From contig JADJWX010000021.1 of assembly GCA_016716135.1 (NCBI GenBank), positions 1 to 64,000 on the forward strand: a stretch of 64,000 nt of DNA, in the 5' to 3' direction. The position numbers were made by a program, and so were the translations under genes. This DNA comes from Lewinellaceae bacterium. GTDB lineage: Bacteria; Bacteroidota; Bacteroidia; Chitinophagales; Saprospiraceae. Under the pieces are notes generated by a model, which searched no databases, was not told where the DNA came from, and saw only the letters and a list, made by a program, of their open reading frames with translations. Positions 35,712 to 45,600 of this stretch are shown piece by piece. Position 1 is the first letter of the stretch; each line of letters opens with the position of its first letter.

Positions 35712-37262
35712 TTATTCCGAACCGTCGTTTTGGGCTACAGCAATCGTGTAATTCGCCACCTGAATACCCTGGGCTGTTCCCACTTCCGCATCGAAGCGCC
35801 AGTGAATACCCCCGTACACCCGTGAAATGGCGGCTTCAAGCGCCCAGTTGCGAAATTTCGAACCTTCCTCCGGAAAAATATAACTCAGCACTTCAGCGCC
35901 GGCTGCCGAAAAAACACTGTGCCCGGAGGTGTAACTCGGGAAATTAGGCGTTCCGGCAATGGTTTTAAATCCCGGTATCAGGTTGATCGGTCGCGGGTAG
36001 TGGTAGTAGTATTTGGCATCCCAGCAACTGATCCCGCCGTCCATCATAGCCTGGTTCAGGTAGGCAAACGTGCGGGCCGTGCGCAGGGGATTCATCCGGT
36101 ATTTGATGATATGCTCCTTGGCGATGCGGTTCCAGTGCCCCGGCGGGGTGTAAGTGCCCAGCCCGTCTTGCCAGAAATTGGCGATGCGCCGCCATTCGTT
36201 GGTCATGTTGTCGGCAAAGTGGATGAGTTCCTGCTCATTTTCCAGGTATTCAGGCGAGCCGGGCGCCGGCGGTACGGGCGGGCGCACTTCTTCCACGGTT
36301 GGCACATTCCACAGGGTTACCTGGCCGAACAACGGCGTGAGGCCCACCGGCCGCGGCGGTACTTCGAGATTGTCCCACTGCCAGCCAAAACGGTCAAACG
36401 CCGCCGCTTTGAGGGAGTCGGACACCGGTTTTGGGCACTGGGCTTTGCTCATGCCGTCGGTTTTAGCCCGGTTGAGGGCAATTTTTGCCACTTCCTCGCC
36501 AATGAACGCCCCGGCATCGATGTCGCTCTGCACGTTGGCGCCGGCCCAGATGAGGCTGGCCAGGTGCTCGGCGGCTTTTTCCGCCAGGTAGTCTTTTTCC
36601 AACGGAAACATGGCCGAAAGAATATCCCGCGATGTGGCAGCCACCACGGCGCCGTCGGAAGGGTAGGAGGGCAGCAGATTGCCGGTGTATGCGGCGGGGA
36701 TGCTGTTGTCTACCTCTTGTGGCGCCGGGCGGTTGTGGGTGAATTTGTAGTGCCAGGCCGCAACCAGGCCGTCGAACTGGGCCACGCCGAGGTAGGCCAG
36801 CGCCCGCACGGCGTAGGGCGGGTGTGCGAAGGGGAAATTCGGCGTGGCGCCCGGGTTGGCGGGGTTGGGAAGGGTGTAGGTGCCGTCGGCATTCGGGCCC
36901 GGAATGAGGTTGTATTTGGCCACCAGTTCGAGCGCGATCTCGTTCCAACGCACCGTCGGATTGTTCGTCCAGTACGCGACGGCGGCCGTTTGTTCGGCCG
37001 TGCGGTTGCCGGCGGCCAGGCGCAGGGCGGCCAGCTCGTCCTGGTATGCGGTGGAGCTGACATCTGCCGGCGCCGGAATCTGAATTTGATCGGCGGCAGC
37101 CAGGAGTACAGGTTTCCAACTGCCGCCGTTTTCATCGAGACTGGCGAAAACATAAGCGTTGAATTCAGCCTGCGTCGGCAGATCTTTTTCACAGGAAAAC
37201 AGGAACATGGCGCCAATGGCGAGTCCCGTCAGGGTTATGGAAATGCGTATTGCGTTTTTCAT
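35712..37262 (-). CDS. Vanadium-haloperoxidase-like PAP2 family lipoprotein
   Basis: 516 residues with a lipoprotein signal (LTGLAIGAMFLFSCEKD, lipobox FSC). The C-terminal half has the three PAP2/vanadium-site blocks: AKYYYHYPRPINL (Lys and Arg of the KxxxxxxRP type), FPSYTSGHSVFSAAG (PSGH block with Ser and His) and SRVYGGIHWRFD (Arg and His). Length and spacing agree with bacterial vanadium-dependent haloperoxidase homologues rather than with small PAP2 phosphatases. It would act at the outer or cytoplasmic membrane surface as a phosphatase or haloperoxidase; sequence alone does not separate these. It lies 21 bp after the start-side neighbour 37284-38210, probably co-transcribed. Confidence 0.88.
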   Translation of the reverse strand: MKNAIRISITLTGLAIGAMFLFSCEKDLPTQAEFNAYVFASLDENGGSWKPVLLAAADQIQIPAPADVSSTAYQDELAALRLAAGNRTAEQTAAVAYWTNNPTVRWNEIALELVAKYNLIPGPNADGTYTLPNPANPGATPNFPFAHPPYAVRALAYLGVAQFDGLVAAWHYKFTHNRPAPQEVDNSIPAAYTGNLLPSYPSDGAVVAATSRDILSAMFPLEKDYLAEKAAEHLASLIWAGANVQSDIDAGAFIGEEVAKIALNRAKTDGMSKAQCPKPVSDSLKAAAFDRFGWQWDNLEVPPRPVGLTPLFGQVTLWNVPTVEEVRPPVPPAPGSPEYLENEQELIHFADNMTNEWRRIANFWQDGLGTYTPPGHWNRIAKEHIIKYRMNPLRTARTFAYLNQAMMDGGISCWDAKYYYHYPRPINLIPGFKTIAGTPNFPSYTSGHSVFSAAGAEVLSYIFPEEGSKFRNWALEAAISRVYGGIHWRFDAEVGTAQGIQVANYTIAVAQNDGSE

Positions 37263-37283
37263 ACGTGTAGTGTTTTTTAAGAT

Positions 37284-38210
37284 TTAAATTTTGAAGACGT
37301 AGGTGATCCCAAACCCGAAACCGGTGGTGTTGCCGACATTCCGGCCCTGCACTACCCGGTTGAAATAACCGAGCAGGCCAAGCCCGTTGGGTTTTTTAAA
37401 ATAATACTGGGCAAAAGCGCCGACCAGGTTTTCGACCGTTTTGTTGGTGGGCTGGGGGGCGTTGTAGGGCCGGATATCGTCGCCGGAAACGGAATAAACC
37501 CCGCCGAAGCTGGCTTCCACGCGAAGCGCGTAATCCAGAAACCACTTGCCCAGAACGGCGTGGTAGTTCCAGGCGTTCGGCACGTCCATCCAGGGGGTGT
37601 AGTAGCTGCCGTTGTTGTAGTAGTAGTCGCGTTCGGCTTCCGTTTGGCCGCGCCAGAGGTGCGCCAGGGCTGTTCGGGCATAAAAGCCGTTGTACAGCTC
37701 GTATTGCACGATGCCGCGCAGGCTGAGTTCCGGCGCGCCGAAACCGATGCTGTAGGGCCGGTAATCGGAAAGGTAATTGCTCACCGGGGTGGAAAAACCG
37801 AGCGTGGTCAGCAGGGCAAGTTTGCCTTTGCCGAGTTGCTTGTTCAGAAACCGGTATTTCAGGGCCAGGCTGATATCCTGAAGGCCGCTGGCGCCGGCGA
37901 ATTTGCCGCCGTTGGGTTCGCTGGAATTTGTTTGAACCCAGGGCAACCCGGCAATCAGGTTGAGTTGGCCAATTAGGCCGTAGGCAAACATGGCCGTTCC
38001 GGCATTGCGGGAAACCGTTTCGATGGTGCCGTTTTCCCGGAGGGTTTTGCCTTCCCAATATTCATTGAAAGCAGCGCGGTCGTAGAGGAGCGCCCCGCAA
38101 AATTGCCGGGGTTCCATCATAATGGCGTCGGCAGGCGTTTGTGCCCGCAGACCAGGGGATATACAGGATAGCAGTGCCAGCAGACCTGCCGGCAGCATAT
38201 ATTTTTTCAT
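37284..38210 (-). CDS. Outer-membrane beta-barrel protein, phenol-degradation MetA-like
   Basis: The start at 38210 gives signal peptide MKKYMLPAGLLALLSCISPG with cleavage near LRAQ; about 308 residues. The mature protein is a series of amphipathic strands (YRFLNKQLGKGKLALLTTLGF, GAPELSLRGIVQYELYNGFY, AFAQYYFKKPNGLGLLGYFN, in part) and ends GFGFGITYVFKI, a terminal beta-strand signature with an aromatic. The family resembles Phenol_MetA_deg transporters of unknown specificity. Upstream partner of the haloperoxidase-like gene. Confidence 0.75.
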   Translation of the reverse strand: MKKYMLPAGLLALLSCISPGLRAQTPADAIMMEPRQFCGALLYDRAAFNEYWEGKTLRENGTIETVSRNAGTAMFAYGLIGQLNLIAGLPWVQTNSSEPNGGKFAGASGLQDISLALKYRFLNKQLGKGKLALLTTLGFSTPVSNYLSDYRPYSIGFGAPELSLRGIVQYELYNGFYARTALAHLWRGQTEAERDYYYNNGSYYTPWMDVPNAWNYHAVLGKWFLDYALRVEASFGGVYSVSGDDIRPYNAPQPTNKTVENLVGAFAQYYFKKPNGLGLLGYFNRVVQGRNVGNTTGFGFGITYVFKI

Positions 38211-38332
38211 GGATTGAATAAATTTAGAAATGACAGGAAAAAGCCATGCGCGCACGCATGTGCTTCAGATAGCCGTGGTCCAATCCGGAAAGGAATGGAC
38301 GCCCGTAAAAAAAATGGAAACTTGGACAAGTT

Positions 38333-38869
38333 CTAAACCCTTCGGGGCGGGGGATGCGGAACGGCGGGTTCGCCGCCGGGCATTGCCAGTTGGCTTAAAA
38401 AAGTTGCCGTGTGGCGTGTTACAGGGGGCGGGGTAATTAAGAAACCGGGTGTGTCAAAACAGTAGTCTGAAAACAGTTGCACCAACAGCGACGCTTCGCC
38501 GGGAATACCTTTGGCAGCCTGTTGTGTATTTGCCGGATACGTAAAATAGGCTGTTTTTTCAGGCTTGTGGCCAATTGCGTAGAAATAGGTTGTTCCGTCA
38601 ATTTCTTCTGAAATAACCACCGGCGCGGTATAGCCGGTGCGGGAAATATGGTGGGGTTGATTTTCGCCCAGCAGGGTCACCTGAATATCGATCCCGGTTT
38701 TTGCCTTTAGCATAGTGGCTACTGCGTGCTCGTTCGGGGTCATGCGCGCGGCAATTTCAACCGAATATACCCGCCCCACGTAGAGCCGGCCCGCCAGATG
38801 CTGCGAACAGACGATCAGCAAAAGAAGCCAGGCGGGCGAAGGCCGGAATATGGAAGATGGTGTTTTCAC
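38333..38869 (-). CDS. Hypothetical secreted protein
   Basis: 178 residues beginning MKTPSSIFRPSPAWLLLLIV, a probable signal peptide. The middle (IDIQVTLLGENQPHHISRTG ... GTTYFYAIGHKPEKTAYFTY) is beta-rich. The C-terminus is proline-rich and low complexity. No family recognised. It lies next to a 99-bp repeat at 38947-39045. Confidence 0.55.
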   Translation of the reverse strand: MKTPSSIFRPSPAWLLLLIVCSQHLAGRLYVGRVYSVEIAARMTPNEHAVATMLKAKTGIDIQVTLLGENQPHHISRTGYTAPVVISEEIDGTTYFYAIGHKPEKTAYFTYPANTQQAAKGIPGEASLLVQLFSDYCFDTPGFLITPPPVTRHTATFLSQLAMPGGEPAVPHPPPRRV

Positions 38870-38946
38870 GAAATGCCTGAAAGCAAATCAATTGGGCAAA
38901 ATGCCAGGTAAAATTGCACTTTTTTAACCAGGTATAGCAGCAATTT

Positions 38947-39045
38947 TCCTGCCAGGTACCTCGAAAAGGGTATGCTACAACAACATGCCCGCCACCGTGG
39001 CCGTCAGAAAGCAGGCAATCGAGCCGCCTATGAGCGACCAGTAGC
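38947..39045. repeat. 99-bp direct repeat, left copy (nupC 3' end relic)
   Basis: 97 of 99 bases equal 49351-49449, which spans the last 71 bases of the nucleoside transporter gene and 28 bases beyond. Here the rest of the transporter is absent. The two copies bracket a 10.3-kb segment with a sensor-regulator gene and a giant secreted protein gene. The remainder of 38870-39200 shows no gene. Confidence 0.9.
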
Positions 39046-39200
39046 GTTCGTCAAGCTACGTACATTTGCCCTAATTCCTGCTGCTATGCGCCCCCCCTAC
39101 TGTATTTATTTTATTTGTAGAGCATGTTGGGGATTTTTTCGCCGTCGTTGTGTCCCACCTGTCAACTTATTATATTGCCATGTCCAAAGAAAATTACTGA

Positions 39201-42200
39201 ATGCGTTCAGCCTTCATCACATATCAACCATATCATCCCCGCCTAATGGCCCTGGTCTTTTTGTGTAGTTTTATCAGCGACTTCTTACCAGCACAAAACA
39301 CCGTCACGGATTCATTACAGAAGGTAATCGCCGCTGCCAAGGACAGGGCTGCCCGACTTGAGGCCTCTAATTATTTGGCACTCGAAATTTCAAAAACCAA
39401 CCCTGACAGCGCCCTTCAACTGATTGAAACAATAGTGCCTGAAGCCAAGGAATCAGGTGACCGTGCACTACTGGTAAAAGTGCTTTTCACCAAAGGCCGG
39501 ATTTACGAAAACCGGCAGCAGCTGGACAGCGCTTTACACACTTATGAAACCGCCAAGGGCTTGGCCGCATCCAACAATGACAAGGTAAACGTTGCCGCCT
39601 GCCTCATCCAAATGGGATATGTCTGTCACGAAAAAAATGAGCGCCAAAAAGGCTTGGGGCTTTTGAAAGAGGCACTCGTCTTGGCCGAAGAGGCAGGCGA
39701 TAAAGACATGGAAGCAAAAGCGGCTAACGGTATCGGTAGAATCTATTCTTTCCTATCCGAATTTGATGCTTCAAATCTCTACCTGAGCCGTGCGCTGGAT
39801 ATCAATAAAAGTAAGGGAAACAAAAGGGGAATAGCCGAAATCTACACCAATATCGCCAACAACTATGGGCGGGCTTCGCAAACGGAAAAAGCCATTGAGC
39901 ATTTTCTGTTATCCCAAGCCTTGATGCGTGAACTGAACGACCGCTCGGGGGTCTGCCATACGTTCCGGAACATGGGTGTCTGCTATTTTTTTGCTGGTAA
40001 ATACCCAGAGGCACTGCATAACCTCCATGAAGCGCTCAAGGTGGTAGAAGGAACAGAACACCATGCGGACATCATCCAGAACCTTGATTTTCTGGGGGAG
40101 GTATATATGACCATCGAGGACTTTGAAAATGCCCAGTTGTACTGGGAAAAAGCAGGTGCGGCGTACCAACGGGCCTATGGTGAAAAAACAAACCCGGAGT
40201 TTCTGTTTAAACAAGGGAGGGCTTTGCTTTTGAAAAAGGATTATGCCACTGCTCTTGACATTTTTAGAAGTACGGAAAAATTGAAAAAGGAAATGGGGCA
40301 GTATGTCGGAGGGGATTTTTACTGGAACCTCGGCCAGGCATACGAAATGCTTTCCAACGTAGAGGCCGCCGAGGCGTGCTATTTCAAAGCCATTGAACTT
40401 TCGCAAAGTACGAATACCTATTTGATAAAAATAAAAAGCCTGTACGGATTGGGGAAATTGGCTGAAGAGAAAGGGGATTTCGCCCAGGCTCAATCCCATT
40501 TCCGGGAGTCCTTTGAATTCGCCCGAACAGCGGGCTTCAAAGAAAATGAAATGAACGCCGCCAACGGCCTGTACCGGGTTTACAAAAAACAAAACAATGC
40601 TTCCGAGGCGCTGCGGTTCATTGAAATTTCCACCGACATCCGGGACTCCCTTTTTAGCGAAGAAAACACCAGGGAAATTGCCAAACTGGAAGCGGGTTTT
40701 GCATTTGAAAAAGAAAAACAGGAGCTGGAATTCGCCCAGCAAAGGAAGCTGGCCCGGGAAGCCAATGTCCGGCGCATACTGTGGATTGCGCTCGCTGTTG
40801 TGGGTTTTGTTTTGGCCATCGGCCTGTTTTATTTCCGCTCCAAACAAAAAGCCAATGCGGAGCTTAGCCGGTTGAACGAAGAGATATCGGCCCAGAAAGC
40901 GGTCGTCGAAAGGCAAAAAGAAAAACTGGAAGCACTGGACGAGACCAAATCCCGCTTTTTCACCAACATTTCCCACGAGTTCCGCACGCCGCTCACCATC
41001 ATCTCCGGCATGATTGACCAAATCAGGGAGAAGCCGGATTTGTGGTTGGAACGGGGCACAAAGATGGTCAAACAGAATACGCTCGGATTGCTGAATCTGG
41101 TGAACCAAATCCTCGATCTGCGGAAACTGGAGGCCAATGAGCTGAAAGTGGAAATGGTCAACGGTGACCTGGTGAAATACCTGCGATACCTGGTCGAATC
41201 CTACCAATCTTTTGCCGCAAGTAAAGGGCTGCAACTGCACTTCCTGACCGATGTAGAGGAAATCAAAATGGACTACGACCCCGATAAATTGTTGCGCATC
41301 GTCACCAACCTGCTGTCGAACGCCATCAAATTCACCCCAGAAGGCGGGAACATTTATATGCAGGTGGACCAAAAAACAATAGACGGAAATCCAACTTTAA
41401 GTTTGATCGTACAAGATACGGGCGTTGGCATCCCGGTGGATGACCTGCCCCACGTATTTAGCCGTTTTTACCAAGTGGACGATTCCTCGACCCGGAAGGG
41501 GGAAGGCACCGGCATCGGCCTTGCCCTGACGCATGAACTGGTTAAATTGTTGGGGGGAAATATTTCCGTCAAAAGCGTGGTCGGCGAAGGCACAACTTTC
41601 ACGGTAGAGCTGCCCATCGTCAACGAATCTGTAGTGCAGGCTGAAATGTTGGAAGAATCAGGGCTGTTGGAAAAAGCCATTCTGGAACCCGCCCTGGTCA
41701 ACCCGGCCTCAGAAGCAACCGAATTCGGGACAGCCGGGAAACCCAGTCTTTTGATTGTCGAGGACAACCCCGACGTGCGCCAGTACCTCATCGCCTGCCT
41801 CGAAGACGACTATCAATTGACCGTGGCCGACAATGGACAAGAGGGGATTGACATGGCTATTGAACAAGTACCCGACCTCATCGTGAGCGATGTAATGATG
41901 CCCGAAAAGGACGGCTATGAACTGACCGAAACCCTGAAAACCGACGAACGCACCGATCATATCCCCATCGTGCTGCTTACCGCCAAAGCCGACCTCGACT
42001 CCAAAATCAGTGGCCTCGAAAAAGGGGCGGATGCCTATCTGGCGAAGCCGTTTGATAAAAGGGAACTGCTGGTACGATTGGACAAACTACTGGAGTTGCG
42101 GAAGAAATTACAAGCCCGGTATGCTCGGTTGCCGGATATCACCGATGCGACCGAAACGCATCCCAAACCTGAGCACCCCTTCCTGCAAAAATTCTATTCC

Positions 42201-42485
42201 TTCATCGAAGCGGAACTCTCCAACCCCGAACTGGACATGAACCAACTCTGCCGGATGTTGGGCATGAGCCGCTCGCAGGTTTTCAAAAAACTGAAAGCGC
42301 TCACCGGAAAACCGGCGACTGCTCTCGTCCGTTCCTACCGGCTCCACCAGGGGAAAAAACTGCTCGCCACCACCGACCTCACCATCTCCGAAGTGGCCTA
42401 CGAGGTCGGCTTTACTTCCCTGAACTATTTCTCTGCCTCCTTTTTCGAGGAATTTGGCGAACGGCCATCCTCGTTCCGCAAATGA
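39201..42485 (+). CDS. Hybrid two-component sensor-regulator (TPR, kinase, receiver, AraC)
   Basis: Up to 1094 residues; the ATG at 39246 (MALVFLCSFISDFLPAQ) gives a cleaner signal peptide and is an alternative start. Periplasmic TPR repeats run from about 60 to 520, followed by one membrane helix (ILWIALAVVGFVLAIGLFYF, about 531-550). Then HisKA with the phospho-His in FFTNISHEFRTPLTIISG, HATPase with DTGVGIPVDDLPHVFSRFYQ and GTGIGLALTHE, a receiver domain with phospho-Asp in IVSDVMMPEKDGYEL and Lys in YLAKPF, and a C-terminal AraC helix-turn-helix (ISEVAYEVGFTSLNYFSASF). Such one-protein systems usually control adjacent genes, here probably the giant surface protein downstream. Confidence 0.95.
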   Translation: MRSAFITYQPYHPRLMALVFLCSFISDFLPAQNTVTDSLQKVIAAAKDRAARLEASNYLALEISKTNPDSALQLIETIVPEAKESGDRALLVKVLFTKGRIYENRQQLDSALHTYETAKGLAASNNDKVNVAACLIQMGYVCHEKNERQKGLGLLKEALVLAEEAGDKDMEAKAANGIGRIYSFLSEFDASNLYLSRALDINKSKGNKRGIAEIYTNIANNYGRASQTEKAIEHFLLSQALMRELNDRSGVCHTFRNMGVCYFFAGKYPEALHNLHEALKVVEGTEHHADIIQNLDFLGEVYMTIEDFENAQLYWEKAGAAYQRAYGEKTNPEFLFKQGRALLLKKDYATALDIFRSTEKLKKEMGQYVGGDFYWNLGQAYEMLSNVEAAEACYFKAIELSQSTNTYLIKIKSLYGLGKLAEEKGDFAQAQSHFRESFEFARTAGFKENEMNAANGLYRVYKKQNNASEALRFIEISTDIRDSLFSEENTREIAKLEAGFAFEKEKQELEFAQQRKLAREANVRRILWIALAVVGFVLAIGLFYFRSKQKANAELSRLNEEISAQKAVVERQKEKLEALDETKSRFFTNISHEFRTPLTIISGMIDQIREKPDLWLERGTKMVKQNTLGLLNLVNQILDLRKLEANELKVEMVNGDLVKYLRYLVESYQSFAASKGLQLHFLTDVEEIKMDYDPDKLLRIVTNLLSNAIKFTPEGGNIYMQVDQKTIDGNPTLSLIVQDTGVGIPVDDLPHVFSRFYQVDDSSTRKGEGTGIGLALTHELVKLLGGNISVKSVVGEGTTFTVELPIVNESVVQAEMLEESGLLEKAILEPALVNPASEATEFGTAGKPSLLIVEDNPDVRQYLIACLEDDYQLTVADNGQEGIDMAIEQVPDLIVSDVMMPEKDGYELTETLKTDERTDHIPIVLLTAKADLDSKISGLEKGADAYLAKPFDKRELLVRLDKLLELRKKLQARYARLPDITDATETHPKPEHPFLQKFYSFIEAELSNPELDMNQLCRMLGMSRSQVFKKLKALTGKPATALVRSYRLHQGKKLLATTDLTISEVAYEVGFTSLNYFSASFFEEFGERPSSFRK

Positions 42486-42510
42486 TTGAATAGCAGTGCC
42501 CTAGAGCTAT

Positions 42511-42530
42511 GTTTCGCCGCCCGGCGAAAC
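42511..42530 (+). terminator. Short GC-rich hairpin after the sensor gene
   Basis: GTTTCGCCG / CGGCGAAAC, perfect 9-bp arms with a 2-nt loop, followed by ACTTTT. A weak T-tail makes it a likely but not certain terminator. Confidence 0.5.
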
Positions 42531-42539
42531 ACTTTTGGT

Positions 42540-42564
42540 CATGTTTCCACCCCTTGGAAACATG
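42540..42564 (+). promoter_or_regulatory. Palindromic site upstream of the giant surface-protein gene
   Basis: CATGTTTCCA and TGGAAACATG (42540-42549, 42555-42564) form a 10-bp inverted repeat around CCCCT. A related half-site TTTGAAACATA follows 11 bp later. It lies 104 bp before the ATG at 42668 and is a candidate operator for the AraC-type regulator encoded next door (inference). Confidence 0.4.
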
Positions 42565-42667
42565 CTTGCTAACCTTTGAAACATACCTGCCAATGCCTCG
42601 GCGTGGTCTGCCCCCACCTTTGTGCCATCGGTTTCAATAAACTGTTCAATCAGAAAAATTTCGCACC

Positions 42668-45600
42668 ATGAAAAAGCTGCATTCTTTGCTTCTCGTACTC
42701 GCTTTGGTACTTGTCCATAGCCTCAATCTCTCAGCCCAGACGCTGAACGACGACGGCAGCACCCACACCATTAATGCCAACGGCTCCACTCAACATCAGG
42801 GGGCTGCTCAAGACTATACCATTCCTTCAAACACCACTTACAACACCCTCAGTTTCACCCTCCGAGGAGGAGATGGTGGCTATGCCAAAGCCGGCGCAGA
42901 TTGCCAAAGCAATGGTGGGGAGGGTGCTACTACCGAAGCTGTGTTTTGGATAGGAAATGGTATCAACGAACTAAGACCCGGGGGAACCGTCCGCTTTATT
43001 GTCGGGAAACATGGTGTGAATGGAAGTACCGGAGGAACTGATGGGATCGGCGGTGGTGGTGGCGGTGGTACCACCGTTTTATACAGGTTTTCAACTGGGC
43101 ACAATTGGGCCATACTCGCCGTAGCCGGCGGCGGCGGCGGCGCCTATCAGGGAAATGTCTTTGGTGGCTGCGTAGATAGCCAAAAAGGACAGGGAGGCCG
43201 CTCAACGGAGAGCGGGGGAAGCGGAGAGGGCGCCAATAGCGGTTCCGGGGGAACAAACGGCAACGGTGGTGGTGGTGGTGGCGGATCTAATGGCGGCGGT
43301 GGCGGCGGTGGCGCCAATAGCAGCGGTGATGACGGTGGCAATACCGGTGGCGGTAAGGGTCTTCCAAATGGCGGCGCAGGGGGCAACACTACTCAACATG
43401 GCGGCTGGGGTTTTGGCGGTGGTGGTGGTGGCGGTATTAGTGGCGGCGGCGGCGGCGGCGGTGGTTATTCTGGTGGTGGTGGCGGTGCTACTGCCAATAA
43501 TGGTGGCGGTGGCGGCAGCTACGCTTATTCAGCCGTTGCCATAAGCAGTAACAGGACGGAAGGCAGCCTGGGAGGAGGTAATTCCCAGAACGGTTTTGTG
43601 ACGTATACCTTTGAAAACACCATTATCACCTGGACAGGAGCGGTGGATCACAACTGGCACGACAGCGGCAACTGGTCTCCAACTCAGGTGCCCACCAGTT
43701 CTGATATTGTAGAAATCAATGCTGCTGTTAATGATCCTTACATTTGGCCTGGTTCTCCTGCCGAAGCAAGGTTTGTCCGGGTGTTAAACGGCGGAGAACT
43801 GACCATTGAGCCAAATGCTACCTTGAATTTGTCTCCCCGCTACTCTAACGGCATTTCCAACAATGGAATGATCACCAATGATAATGGTGAAATCAACATT
43901 TCCCCGGTAGGATACAGTACCTATACTGGCATCTTAAATTATGATAATGCTACTTTCATCAATAAGTTTGGCGGCATCATCAATATTGTGGGAATGGATG
44001 GAAACGGGATATTCAACAACTCCAATTCCACTTTCACCAACCAATTGGGAGGTACCATCAATATCGGTACAGTAAGTGATCCGATTGGTGAAAATGGCAT
44101 CCAAAACGAAGCCGGCTGTACTTTTTCTAATTTTGGTACGCTGAATATCAAAAAAGCCAACCTTATAGGTATTCAAAACGCAGGAAGCTTCTCGAACTAT
44201 TTGGGTGGTCTCATCGACCTTAAGAATGCCGGAACCAGAGGGATTCATTGCGAGGCAAATACATTCACCAATAATGGCGGGATAAATATAGGTAATGGTG
44301 ATACAATCGGTCAGGATGGCATATACCTAAATTCATCCGCTTCTTTTATTAACAATACCAGTGGCACTGTTTTAATCTGGGGGACTGGCAAGCTGGGTAT
44401 ATTAGTGGAGGATAACGGTACGATAGATAATTTTGGAACCATTTCTATTGGAGGCCTTGGGGGAACTGGCACGCTGGGAGTTGCCGCCATTGGGAATTTA
44501 GGTTTCCTTAATAACAAACCAGGGGGAGCAATTTCCATCAATCAAACCACTAATGCAGGTATTCTTAATGGCAGTGCAGGACTCTTGAGTGAATTCAACA
44601 ATGAAGGCGACATCACTATTGGAGCGACCTCCGGCACTGGAGACGATGCCATTCAAAACCAAGGAATCTTTGATAATTTTTCAACAGGAACTATTGATAT
44701 TGTCCAGTCTGGAAGGAATGGTCTCCGCAACACAGGCAATGGTTCTTTCACCAACGAAGGGCTTATAAAAATTGGTGAAAATGGAAGTATAACCGATGCT
44801 GCTATCAGGAATGAAGCACCTTTCCTAAACAGTTCCTGTAGTGCTGTTATCCACCTTTTTGAAAAGAATATAGCAGATACCTACAACTCGTTTACGAATA
44901 GCGGTACCATCCTCAAGGAATCCACCGGCAGCAGTGATATCGAGACCAACAACGGCGTCATCCTGTACAATGCGGGCACCTTTACGGCAGACAACGGCAA
45001 TGCACCTGTTTCGGTCACCGGTAGTTTCTCCGGTAAAAAGATATGGACAGGCTGCGATGGTAACGCCTGGGAGGGTGCTGAAAATTGGTATCCTGCCGGT
45101 ATCCCTACCGCCTCTGACGACGTCGTCATATATCCGGTAGCCACCGATCCGCTTATTAGTACTTCTGTACAAACAAAATCCGTCCAGGTTGCAGGGGGGC
45201 ATCTGATCAACAACGGCGCCCTTGCCGTGACCGACGGAGACCTTGATATAAACCTGGGAGCGACGGTAGAAGGCAACGGCCAATACGACATCAGCGGCCA
45301 TTTTACAGTCAATGGCGGTACGTTTACTGCGGGCACCTCCACCGTTACCATGACGGGGACAATAGATGATCGGGCCATTGGCTTTGATCCGGTCACTTTC
45401 TACAACCTGGTTATCGATAAACCGGCTGATAAGGCGGTCAGGATCTTCTCAATTGTTTCTGTCACCAACGAAATGATCATCAATTCCGGCGACCTGGAAG
45501 TAGTTGGCGTCCTTGGGGGAGCGCTGACATGTCCGTACCTGCACCTGCCCAACGGGACTGACTTATTCAACTTCGATGGCGGCAACATTTTTGTGACCGA

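Noticed and set aside
42880..43544. Several open frames on both strands in the glycine-rich part of the giant gene
   Set aside because: Low-complexity GGN codons keep all frames open; the sense frame alone continues the protein with signal peptide and sorting domain.
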